Shown piece after piece: positions 46,227 to 55,071 of a stretch of DNA of 64,000 nt. Source of the stretch: Sabethes cyaneus. Lineage: Eukaryota; Arthropoda; Insecta; Diptera; Culicidae. The position numbers and the translations under genes are program-made. The DNA lies in the NCBI RefSeq assembly GCF_943734655.1, contig NC_071354.1:31648847-31712846 (forward strand), read 5' to 3'. The notes under the pieces were generated by a model. It worked only from the letters and a program-made list of their open reading frames with translations, did no database searches and was not told the origin of the DNA. Position 1 is the first letter of the stretch; each line of letters starts with the position of its first letter.

Positions 46227-46633
46227 TAAAGAAACTGACTAAAGAATTGACAAGTAACTCATTTTCGTTTCGTCGTAACCAAGTGCGCATGAATCTCGAT
46301 GAAACCTTCTGAATCTTTTGCTCGAAAACTTGCGGAGTATCAGTCGATGAACGCGGCAGAAATTAATGATTGCAAGCAAACGGCAACAAATATCATTGTA
46401 TCACCACGAAATCGATCCGTGCTGCCTAACGAAAACACCAGGCAATCAAATTTGTATCGTACATTTCATAAAATCGCCTAAATGTTGAACTCGAAAAAAT
46501 ATTGTTCGAACTTTTCCTAGCAACTTTGAACAGAGTCACGCACAACAATCATCGTTGAGCAAATCAGGTTTAATGATGACAGGAGGCCGTGAGTGACTGA
46601 GCTCCAGTGTCTTTTCTTTAGTCAGTTTCTTTA
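46227..46633 (+). mobile_element. hAT-like 407-bp element, copy 5 (right end of composite)
   Basis: Frame at 46299-46481, plus strand. Left flank GTGCAAAT is the complement of copy 2's ATTTGCAC; right flank GTCGCCCC (46634-46641) matches the left flank of copy 4 (45758-45765). The 8-bp duplication thus brackets copies 4 and 5 together. Confidence 0.85.
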
Positions 46634-46654
46634 GTCGCCCCGGTGAAAAAGTAA

Positions 46655-46772
46655 AGCCCCAAACACAATGCATACGGATTTTACTACGTTGCGGAATTTT
46701 GACAGAAAACCCATGGAAAAACTGTCAAATTGCCGCAACGTAGTAAAATCCGTATGCATTGTGTTTGGGGCT
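46655..46772. mobile_element. PIF/Harbinger-like hairpin MITE (118 bp)
   Basis: Ends AGCCCCAAACACAATGCATA and its inverse, flanked by TAA (46652-46654 and 46773-46775). The 3-bp duplication and terminus fit PIF/Harbinger. A cousin with AGGGCCAAACAGAATGC ends and TTA duplication lies at 51500-51617. Confidence 0.8.
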
Positions 46773-46867
46773 TAATAATCGTTGTCACACTTAACTGAAC
46801 TTGTGCGTTTTCGCAGTAATTTTTACATTGATGCCATATAACGAACAAAACAATGTCGTATTTGGTA

Positions 46868-47056
46868 CACACTTAATCGGTTCGGTAAAATTTTACCGAA
46901 ATCTAAACAGCAGAACGTTCGGTAAATTTTTTTATTGCACCAAACATTATTAATGATCTGTAAACGTCAATTGGCGCCATCGAAATTTTTACCGAACGTT
47001 CAGCTGTTTAGATTTCGGTAAAATTTTACCGAATTCGGTGCTTTTTATTAAGTGTG
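46868..47056. mobile_element. MITE with TTCGGTAAAATTTTACCGAA motif (189 bp)
   Basis: Ends CACACTTAAT and ATTAAGTGTG. Each subterminal region carries the palindrome TTCGGTAAAATTTTACCGAA followed by ATCT-AACAGC and GAACGTTCGGTAAA. No coding and no clear duplication. Confidence 0.75.
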
Positions 47057-47185
47057 ATAGTCAAATTTGGCGGACAGGTCGTGCAAAGTTTTACAAAACC
47101 AAATTCTTATTGGTGAATGACTCTCTCTGTTAAAACCACTTTAAAAAATCAGAGAGGCTGTGTTCTGTGTACAAGACACGACCGC

Positions 47186-47335
47186 ACACTCAAAAAATAG
47201 CACCGAGTTCGGCAAAATTTTGCCGAAATCTCAACAGCCGAACGTTCGGTAAAAATGTCGATGGTGTATATCGATGTTTACGGATCTTTAGTAACGTTTG
47301 GCAACATAAAATATTTTACCGAATTGTCGCGTAAT
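47186..47335. mobile_element. Related MITE, right half degraded
   Basis: Left end CACACTCAAAAAATAGCACC followed by TTCGGCAAAATTTTGCCGAA and GCCGAACGTTCGGTAAAAAT, matching the neighbour at 46868. The right end is only partly kept (TATTTTACCGAATTG). Confidence 0.6.
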
Positions 47336-47379
47336 ATGCTCTTTTTACGCGACAAATAAAAACTCTTGGACTTTCAGAA

Positions 47380-48520
47380 AGCGATGAAAAGATGCCTAAA
47401 ATAAATAGAAAAGACAACGAAAAACCGGAATGTTGACGAAAATGTGAATAGAAGTCAATGGAACTGTGATGGCAAAAATACGATGAAAAGACGATGAAGA
47501 GACATTCGAAAACTGTTAAACAGTCAATAAAACATACAAAAACGGCTACAAAAAGATGGTGAATATACGAAATTAAAAAAACGCCGAGAGAATAACGAAA
47601 AGACAAGAAAAATACAACAATTTTGTTGTCTTGGCAACAAACAGGACGAAAGATGATAAAAAGATAACAATGAAAACGAAGAAAAGGCGGCAAAATGTCA
47701 TAAAACGAAAATACGATAGAAAAATGGCAAAAAAACATGCAAAGACGATAAAAATATAACAGAGAAATGACAATGAGAGGACGAATACGGAGAAACGGCA
47801 ATCAGGAGATTTCAAAAAGTCGGATAAATGGTTCCGAAAAAGCAACGGTAATATGACGAACAGACAATGCAAGGTAGCGAAAAGACGATGAAAGAACGAC
47901 GAAACGACAGCAAATAATCGACGAACAGGTAGTGAAATGCCTGCTCGTCGTTAAAAACGTCACAAAACAGCGCCCAAATTGCCAAAAAAACCCATACAAA
48001 ACGACGAAAAGACTGTAAATAAATGTAGCCTTTGGTTAAAAGTATTAGAGAAACAGGTCAAAGTCAGTAAAACAGTGACAGGTTATGCCAAAAAAGTTAC
48101 TAATGACGATGCCTTCAGACCAAAAACGCCACAAAAAGCAATAAAAAAATGACAAACAATCCACTGAAAAGAGACAAGAAGACGATGATAGAATACCTAA
48201 TGTTAAAAATAAGGAAATACGACCAACAAACATTAAGAGATAACAAAAAAACGAGAGGCCAACACGATGTAGTGCTAGTGGTTAGCATTCACATCTCTCA
48301 CGTCGAGGACTCGGGTTCAAATTCCAGTTCCACAGAAACCACGAATGATCCAAGTGACTATAATTACATTAAAACAAACAAAAAACGACAAGAAGATATC
48401 AATAACAGCGGAAGAATTGACGGAGTACACTTAGCAAAACAAAAAAACGAAAAATTAAACACAAAATACCAAATAATCATGCGACGAAAAATGAAAGAAT
48501 TCGGAAAAATACGCGAATGA
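47380..48520. repeat. Degenerate A-rich tandem repeat (GACGAAAA-type)
   Basis: Recurring words GACGAAAAGACGATGAAA, AAAAACGACAAAAAG and ACGAAAAGAC with period near 10-12 over about 1.1 kb, interrupted by a tRNA-like SINE at 48265-48385. The minus strand gives long Phe/Leu/Ser frames (47316-47872) that are artefacts. Confidence 0.6.
48265..48385 (+). mobile_element. Second tRNA-derived SINE family
   Basis: A-box-like TAGTGCTAGTGG followed by GTTAGCATTC, and B box GGGTTCAAATTCC at 48313-48325. An A-rich trailer follows. Its sequence differs from the SINE at 6771 and 32598. The acceptor stem is not paired, so it is not a tRNA gene. Confidence 0.55.
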
Positions 48521-48599
48521 CGTTAGTCAAGATTATGCGTTCTCGAATAATATAGAGGAAATTAGAAATGTGTCATAAACTGATTCGACTCAAAAAAGT

Positions 48600-48986
48600 A
48601 TTTATTTGTTTCAAATGCAATCATTTGTTTCACTCATGCAATATGGCACAAATTGAAGATACACTAATAGAGGTGTGAAATTTTAGCTGGAATCAGAGCT
48701 TTGCTTCATCAAGGAACAACATATGTTCTTTCATGTATAATTGAATCAGCCAGCTGCGCATGTCAATAGTAAATTTTTTGTAAATTTGTTCGCGTTACTT
48801 GCGATGAAACAATCCGTTTCTTTCGTATTTGGAAAACCAGGAACAAATCGTGGACAAGCATTTGCCGTAGATGATGGCGAGCTGTTTCTTAGAAATTCCT
48901 AGAAAATAATAACCATATAACGCATGATACACTGTATTGACACTGGCATGTTGTCGGCGTACATTTTGAATAATAATATTGGACAT
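48600..48986 (-). pseudogene. Tc1/mariner/IS630-type transposase N-terminus, broken
   Basis: The frame shows GYYFLGISKKQLAIIYGKCL, then STICSWFSKYERNGLFHRK, a helix-turn-helix, then a stop, then REQIYKKF, LYMKEHMLFLDEAKL, a stop, and FQLKFHTSISVSSICAILHE. The order HTH, then LDEAK and I-S-S-I-ILHE matches the DNA-binding half of insect IS630/Tc1-type transposases. Three in-frame stops; the catalytic DDE half is absent. Confidence 0.65.
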
Positions 48987-49206
48987 TATTGGTTATATAA
49001 ACGCGGATTGTAAAAAAAATAATAATTTGAAAACAAAATTACTTTTAAACATTTGAATTTTCCGTCATCGAAAACAAATAACACATGTGTCAAAAGCATT
49101 GACAGTTAAGTCGGGAGTCAAGTTCGCGTCGCGAGTCTGACTCGCGAACTTCGATTTAGTGGTGGCGAGACAATACTTATGTGTCCATGTCCGCCGGTCC
49201 GGCAGA

Positions 49207-49737
49207 ACAATCCCAACAAACATTTTTGTTGTATAATAGCTTATTCAACTATTGTACAGCTGATACCTGCGGAACAAGTGCTTGATAAGCCATTATACCG
49301 TGGACCCCCGTTCGTTTGACCGTTTTTAATCTGAACACTTTTTAATTCGAACCCCGTTGGTTTGCACGACGTGCAAATTAAAAATGGTTCAAATGTCATT
49401 CTCAATATGACATCATTTGCTTATGCAGACAATGCACATAAACACGTTTGTTTGTACTGATCTAGCGTGTTTAATCTGTTTCACATTGCGTTTTCCCAAC
49501 GATTAGTGTAGAAATCCAATCGGAGAATGAAATACTCGCTGCTTTCAACTGCCAACTGAATCAAACCACCAAAACAATAACAAAGAACAGGGCAGCCAGT
49601 TCACACAAGTTCCAGCATATTTAGGGTTACCAGTTGTTCAAATTAAAAACCAACCCCGTTAGTTTGTATGAGGAATCGTTCAAACGAACGGGGGTCCACT
49701 GTACAACAAAAATGTTCCTTGGGAAGGGATCAAATCA
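49207..49737. mobile_element. Insertion with AACATTTTTGTTGTA ends, hosting a pogo MITE
   Basis: Left CCCAACAAACATTTTTGTTG and right the inverse of CCCAAGGAACATTTTTGTTG. The sister copy at 62.6 kb lacks it, so it is an insertion. Exact ends and duplication are uncertain (CAGA on both sides is possible). The pogo-like MITE 49298-49701 makes up most of it. Confidence 0.55.
49298..49701. mobile_element. pogo-like MITE copy 1 (404 bp)
   Basis: Ends CCGTGGACCCCCGTTCGTTT and the inverse of CAGTGGACCCCCGTTCGTTT, with TA on both sides (49296-49297 and 49702-49703). The TA duplication and CAGTGGACCCC terminus fit the pogo group. It is the inverted near-identical relative of 51859-52263. Confidence 0.85.
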
Positions 49738-49787
49738 GAGATCTCCACTGCTGACGGTTACCCGCCATGGCTTTTACTTGTCGCCAG

Positions 49788-50169
49788 TAGGGTTGATTCG
49801 ATCACTTTAACTAAATTTTGATTCATTTGACAGTACCGTCTTAATGGGGCCAAATATGACAAAGTTATGTATGGGACATTTGTAGAACAGGTTATTACCT
49901 ATAATTTTGCTGAACAAAGTTTTGCTGTATCTTTTGTAGTTACGGCGCTACAAAGCTAGTATCTTGTTAGTGACGTTCATTTAATCACTGAGAGTTAGTA
50001 GCGTTTCAGCACCGTAACTACAAACGATACAGCAAAACTTTGTTCAGAAAAATTGTAGATTAGAACTAGTTCTACAAATGTCCCATATATAATATTGTCA
50101 TATTTGGCTCGGCTGAAACGGTACTGTCAAATGAATCAAAATTGAGTCAAAGTGATCGAACCATCCCTG
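49788..50169. mobile_element. hAT-like foldback MITE (382 bp)
   Basis: Ends TAGGGTTGATTCGATCACTT and the inverse of CAGGGATGGTTCGATCACTT. A perfect 8-bp duplication GTCGCCAG lies at 49780-49787 and 50170-50177. The empty site is confirmed by the sister non-LTR copy near 62,615 (TTGTCACCAGGACAGG). The arms pair over more than 150 bp. Confidence 0.9.
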
Positions 50170-50737
50170 GTCGCCAGGACAGGTTATCGTCTACAGCCCG
50201 GATGTCGTTGGCTAAGCTCCGTCGCCATGAGCCTCTGGGTGGTCTGCCTCTTCTACGCTGTCCTTGTGGATTCCAGTCGAGTGCTTCTCTGCAGACGTCG
50301 TTCGCTCCTTTTCTCAAGGTGTGTCCGATCCACTTCCACCTACGTTCACGAATTTCTGTGACTATCGGCCGTTGATGACAACGACGATGGAGTTCCTCAT
50401 TGGATATCCAATTATCAGGCCACCAGGCACGAATAATGTATCGCAGGCACCGGTTAATGAATACCTGCAGTTTTTGCGTTGTCTCCGCTGAGACGCACCA
50501 CGTTTCGCAGGCATACAGCAGTACGGATTTAACGTTTGAGCGCCAAATGTTTCGCAGACCTGCAAAGGCACCCCTGGCCTTCCAGATCCGTGTGGCTATA
50601 TCCATAGACTTAGCTTTCGCTACATTGACTGTGAGACCTGCTGCCTGGGAGCTCTCGGAGATGTCGTCTAATTTGCTCTGCATAACGTTTCGGCGTTGTG
50701 CGAGCAAGACAATGTCGTCGGCTAGGTCGAGGTCCAG

Positions 50738-51009
50738 GTTTTGACAACTCTGCATCCATCTAAACTGGGCACTCTTCTCCTGTACGGCAGTGTTGCTCTT
50801 TCTTTCGTTTACGCGGAAGAAGGAGAGCAATAGTTTTGTTTACATTTCGCACAATTCTAGATAGAATTAACAAAAGGGCGAATGTCGCAAATGTAAACAA
50901 AACGGCAAAGCAAAAATTTTTTGCTTTTCTTTGGCGTAAACGAAAGAAAGAGCACGGTAGTGTTGCAAGAGAAGAGTGTCAGATTTGATGTATGCAGAGT
51001 TGTCAAAAA
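50738..51009. mobile_element. Hairpin MITE with TTTTTGACAACTCTGCAT ends
   Basis: About 75-bp terminal inverted repeats: TTTTGACAACTCTGCATCC, and GTGTTGCTCTTTCTTTCGTT near the inner end. It marks the truncated 5' border of the non-LTR fragment. No coding. Confidence 0.75.
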
Positions 51010-51076
51010 GATTGTTCGCATTTTACGAACACAATTTATAGCGTCCACCATTATAGCGCGAAAAAAACTGGATATA

Positions 51077-51202
51077 GGGTAACCAACCTATTTTGGACCC
51101 CATCAGCAGCGGAACATAATTTGGGCACTTGCATTTGATTTTGCTCTAAGTGTCCAAATTATGTACAGCTGCTGAGGGGGTCCAAAATACGTTGCTTACC
51201 CC
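51077..51202. mobile_element. Hairpin MITE with GGGTAACCAACCTATTTTGG ends
   Basis: The arms pair GGGTAACCAACCTATTTTGG with the inverse of GGGTAAGCAACGTATTTTGG, then CCAAATTATGT. Short and non-coding; its right edge abuts the next MITE. Confidence 0.7.
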
Positions 51203-51628
51203 ACAGACTAACAGACGTAACACTTCGAACAAATTTTCTAACAACACATCGTTTCAATGACATCCCTAAAACTTGGAAAAAACAATAGCATCACCTGGTG
51301 TTGTCTTCGCGCTACACACAGTAGGTCGCTATAAATTTAGCAATGCTATAAATTTACTTGTGTATTATCTGACAACAGTGCCAGCGCAGGCGTGCGGCGT
51401 TCTCGCGCAGCGACTGTTGTTTGAATCTTGGCTTAAGTGAAAATTTGAAATAATCGTTTTTATTGGCGATGGAATGCGGCTTCAGTGTTACGTCTGTTAA
51501 GGGCCAAACAGAATGCTGCGTCAACGCGTCCGTCAGCGTTATTCTGACAGTTTTCCCACGGGTTTACTGTCAAATTGACGCTGACGGATACGTTAACGCT
51601 GCATTCTGTTTGGGCCTTTAGTCTGTGG
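51201..51628. mobile_element. MITE with CCACAGACTAACAGACGTAA ends, split by a Harbinger MITE
   Basis: Left terminus CCACAGACTAACAGACGTAA. The right terminus is the inverse but is interrupted inside GACTAACAG by the element at 51500-51617, which has a TTA duplication. Removing that element restores a perfect inverted repeat. Confidence 0.75.
51500..51617. mobile_element. PIF/Harbinger-like MITE nested in another MITE
   Basis: Ends AGGGCCAAACAGAATGC and the inverse of AGGCCCAAACAGAATGC, with TTA duplications at 51497-51499 and 51618-51620. Related to the element at 46655-46772. Confidence 0.85.
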
Positions 51629-51634
51629 TTACTC

Positions 51635-51858
51635 TATTGTCAATTGCAAGGAAAATTGTACCATCCAAAGTGTGATATTGCTCATAAAAGTGCTATTTTG
51701 CATTAAATCGTTTCGGTATCTTCGGCGTACTTTTTCGTTATTTTCCCAGCAATAAGTGCGCCGAAGAAACCGAAACGATTTAAGCTAAAATAGCACTTTT
51801 ATGAGCGGTTGCGCACTTATTGATTGGACAATTTTTCTTGCAATTGCAGTTGACAATA
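51635..51858. mobile_element. Hairpin MITE with TATTGTCAATTGCAAG ends
   Basis: The arms pair over about 100 bp, including CATAAAAGTGCTATTTT and AAATCGTTTCGGT, around a GTACTTTTTCGTTATTTTCC-type loop. It directly abuts the pogo MITE at 51859. Confidence 0.75.
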
Positions 51859-52263
51859 CAGTGGACCCCCGTTCGTTTGAACGATTCCTCATGCAAACTA
51901 ACGGGGTTAGCTTTTAATTTGAACAACTGGTAACCCTAAATATGCTGGAGCTTGTGTGAACTGGCTGCCCTGTTCTTTATTATTGTTTTGGTGGTTTGAT
52001 TCAGTTGACAGTTGCAAGCAGCGAATATTTCATTCTCCGAACAGATTTCTACCATTATCGTTGGGAAAACGCATTGTAAAACAGAATAAACACGCTAGAT
52101 CTGTACAAACAAATCGTGTTTATGTGCATTGTCTGCATAAGCAAATGATGTCATATTGAGAATGACATTTGAACCATTTTTAATTTGCACGTCGTGCAAA
52201 CCAACGGGGTTCAAATTAAAAAGTGTTCAGATTAAAAACGGTCAAACGAACGGGGGTCCACGG
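51859..52263. mobile_element. pogo-like MITE copy 2 (405 bp)
   Basis: Ends CAGTGGACCCCCGTTCGTTT and the inverse of CCGTGGACCCCCGTTCGTTT, flanked by TA (51857-51858 and 52264-52265). Inverted relative to copy 1 at 49298. Confidence 0.85.
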
Positions 52264-52940
52264 TACATCGCACGTTTTCTTGTTCTGTACATTCCTTTAC
52301 TGAATATGCTGAATCGATTCGTTCGATTCGAATCGGTAAGCGAATTATAAATTTTTGAAATAAGATTGCAGGCTGGCAACTCTGTTCATAATGACGGAAA
52401 AATCAAAACAGAGAGCAGTGGGAGAACAACACACGGATACGGATCATTGTTTATGTTGGACTGATTTTCTTTGTTGAAGAAACAGTATTTTATAACAAGT
52501 AATATCAGTGATTTACTTAAAGCAATCTTTAAAATTTCAACAAGTGAAGATATTAACAGTAAGCAAAAAACTTATTATTCAAGCATTTTGAAACTACAAC
52601 ATTAGATTTGCAAAGGCAAGGGAGAGAGTTTGAGAGTGTAGAAAGTTGCTCTGCAACCAAAGCAAAGTGCCTGCGATAACAATACAAAAGCTTTTGGTTC
52701 CCCACAGTCCTCCGTAGGCATTTGTTAGGGTTTGTGGTTCGATGTATCAAGCTGAGATGCAACTGCAACCGTGAAGAAAATTTTTCAGCTATTTATAAGT
52801 GTTTTTTAACAGCCAACAGACCCCCCTTGCATTGTTTTCCACTGGTGATTCCGATAGAGTTAATACGCATTTCAACGGGTGTGAGCTCGGTTGCATTTTG
52901 TTTTTCTCGATGCTAAAAACAGATTTCAGTTTGCTGTGAC

Positions 52941-52991
52941 ATGGTACAAACAGGATTAATTCCAGGATTATCGCTTAAGCAGTTTAAAACC
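52941..52991 (+). CDS. Candidate short first coding exon
   Basis: After TTTGCTGTGAC an ATG opens MVQTGLIPGLSLKQFKT, and the frame runs straight into a consensus donor ACC/GTGAGT at 52991/52992. Seventeen codons, phase 0. The following exon was not identified; it might lie beyond the window or skip over the DUF4781-like gene, which has its own TATA box. Short open stretches before donors occur by chance, so support is weak. Confidence 0.3.
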
Positions 52992-53526
52992 GTGAGTATG
53001 TTGGTCGTCTTTACGTTTTACGTAACATAATACTGTCGTGATTCAGTCATGTAAGCTGCTATCTACCTATAGCGGAGCTCTTGTAGGCTTCAATTATTCT
53101 TTGTTCCTAAAAACTTTCGACTGGCTTTACAAACAACAGTGCCAAGGTCATGCCATGAATGAATTGTTCAACATTGATTAAGTTGTATCGATTTTTTTTT
53201 CGTAGAATGGTGAAAAGTTTGGAACATTGTGTCACTGGGAAAGTGAGAAAGCAATTATAGTGTACTTGATTTATTGACGAAAGTAACTTTGATTTCCGGA
53301 TAAGGGAACTTACAAGTTTGTAGCACCAACCATAAATAACATAAGTTTATTTTATCGTTGCAGCTTTTTGATTTCTAAATACGGATATGACTTCTGTTGT
53401 TGTAGGTGCTTCTGAGCCGCCCACCTTCCCAACCCACTATTCCAAAGCCGCCCCACGTGTTGTATTTCATGAGTGGCATTTTGAATGAGAACACCATCGG
53501 TTATCAGTCACTGATTTTGAAGTACT

Positions 53527-53534
53527 TATATAAG
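53527..53534 (+). promoter_or_regulatory. TATA box of the DUF4781-like gene
   Basis: TATATAAG, 50 bases upstream of the ATG at 53584. This would place transcription start near 53,555-53,560 and leave a 5' leader of only about 25 bases. Confidence 0.6.
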
Positions 53535-53583
53535 AGCAAACAATTGTAAAATCCCTACCAAAAAATAAATAAACCCAAACGAA

Positions 53584-54544
53584 ATGGAAGTATCACGCGA
53601 AGAGTGGATTGATCGGGCTCAGGAAAGCATGAAGAAATTCCTGAATCGCGGTGGTGCGTGTCGGGGCGATGAGCCCCAACTGTTGCAGGGTACCAGTTTG
53701 CAAAACACGCTCGGCTATGCACTTAGTCTTACCATGCGGGACCCGAACGAGTGGACCGACGAGGATCTGCAGCTGAAGTACATGGAACAGCTGTGCTTCT
53801 ACGATGAGGAATCACGTAAAACGATCGATCGGCTGGTGCAGCAAATGTACAACGGCATCCATCCGAATGTGACCTGCCGGCTGACGATTCTACCGATTGA
53901 GCTGTTTATGGACGGAAAGTTGTACGAAGTTCCGCTCTTCCGGTATCACTTTCAGCAATCCACCGACACGGAGCCGAAGTTTATCGACTCCATCGGTCGG
54001 GTGTATCAGAATTTTGAGGATTTTTTGAAAAATAATAAGTATCCCTCGGCGGAAATGATGTACCCGAAGGAGGGCAAACTGGTGCCCACCAATCTGAAGA
54101 ATGTGGTGTACGATATAGGAAAGACCCCTGCATGGAAAAATTATTATTTTAAGGCTTTAGATATTGCCACTGGAATTATAGGTTAGTTACTGTTGAAGCT
54201 TTCAAATGTATCGATAAATAATTTTAAACTATTTCTAGGAATTGCTGGTGCTACCGGAGCGATTTTCCTGTCCGGCGGAATGGCTATTCCGTTCATTGCG
54301 GCTAGTGTGGGTTCCGGTATTTATGCCACTGGTCGATCGATCGATGTGCTACGGGACAAAAGTGCCCATCAGGAATCATTGAATCCGTTTTGTGACTCCG
54401 AAGCTCGGACGGCCTGGCTCAGCCTTACGGCGCATGTCGTTACATTCGGCACAATGCCTCATATTTCCGCTCTTTCGGGAGTCGCTTCCACTAGTCACAG
54501 CATTGCCACCGGGTTTAAGGTGTGCAATTTTATCAATGAGACAG
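53584..54544 (+). CDS. DUF4781-like insect protein, exons 1 and 2 (3' end not in view)
   Basis: Exon 1 (53584-54181) encodes 199 residues from MEVSREEWIDRAQESMKKFL. A 57-base intron (54182-54238; GTTAGT to TTTCTAG) joins to exon 2 (54239-54544), which ends at ACAG/GTGAGT. Together they give about 301 residues with no stop. Exon 1 has DEESRKTIDRLVQQMY and FIDSIGRVYQNFEDFLKNN followed by AEMMYPKEGKL. Exon 2 begins with a Gly/Ala-rich hydrophobic stretch (GATGAIFLSGGMAIPFIAAS), then GIYATGRSIDVL and ARTAWLSLTAHVVTF. This combination resembles the insect DUF4781 family, whose function is unknown. Codon use and clean splice sites mark a real gene. Further exons are expected; none were recognised to 64,000. 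A 2.27-kb insertion lies in the next intron. Confidence 0.85.
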
Positions 54545-55071
54545 GTGAGTGAATTGTGCTGGATTGAAAAAGGTCTCGGTTGGCCTGTTGGTATGTCGAG
54601 GGTTTTTAACGTAGAACTACGTTTTTGTTTTCTATATTGGGGTGACTTTCGAAGTACGAGAAACGAACATGTAACGAAAAGTGGTTCCGTTTTGCATGCT
54701 TATATTGCAAATATTCGCATTAATCGATTAGAAATTTTTCTATGCATTGATTGATGTAGAGAATTTAAGGGGAATTTGTCAAATCACTGTTGAAATAAGC
54801 ATAACTAACAAACACTGTCAATAATTAGCAAATCAACCAGTCTCATGATAAGCATGCTTTTGCTTTCCATGCGTTTCGCGGTAAGTTTATAAACTTTATA
54901 AATCGTTTTTAGAAAAAAGTGACAGAGCTTACTCGTCCAACATATCAGAGATTATTTGTTTCGATTGAACCTAGACTAAATTGATATTCTGTTCATAAAT
55001 AATTTTGTAAATGTGTTAAACTACACCTCTATGACCTTTTATATTCGATTATATCGTTTAACATTGATCCT

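Larger units (their letters stand above)
49171..50738 (-). pseudogene. APE-type non-LTR element (RTE/JAM-like?), 3' fragment split by MITEs
   Basis: From 50738 down the frame contains the reverse transcriptase box LADDIVLLAQRRN (a changed Y/FADD), VKSVLLYACETWCVSAETTQ, INRCLRYIIRAWWPDNWIS, RRWKWIGHTLRKGANDVCRE and GQRRRGRPPRGSWRRSL. The end of the ORF continues at 49738-49787 (VKAMAGNRQQWRS) and 49171-49206 (TGGHGHIS). It is split by the hAT MITE 49788-50169 and by the insertion 49207-49737. The 5' side stops at the MITE at 50738. A sister copy lies at 62547-63960. Clade naming is tentative. Confidence 0.8.

Noticed and set aside
44402..46633. CRISPR-like array of five repeats with short spacers
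   Set aside because: Repeats are 407 bp with transposon ends and individual 8-bp target duplications; spacers are the original genomic sequence, and the context is an insect genome.
47316..47872. Phe/Leu/Cys-rich minus-strand frames resembling membrane proteins
   Set aside because: They arise from the A-rich degenerate repeat read on the opposite strand.
48265..48385. Candidate tRNA gene from A and B boxes
   Set aside because: No acceptor stem pairing and an A-rich trailer follow; kept as a SINE instead.
50400..50744. Plus-strand 114-codon frame
   Set aside because: It is the antisense of the non-LTR reverse transcriptase fragment on the minus strand.
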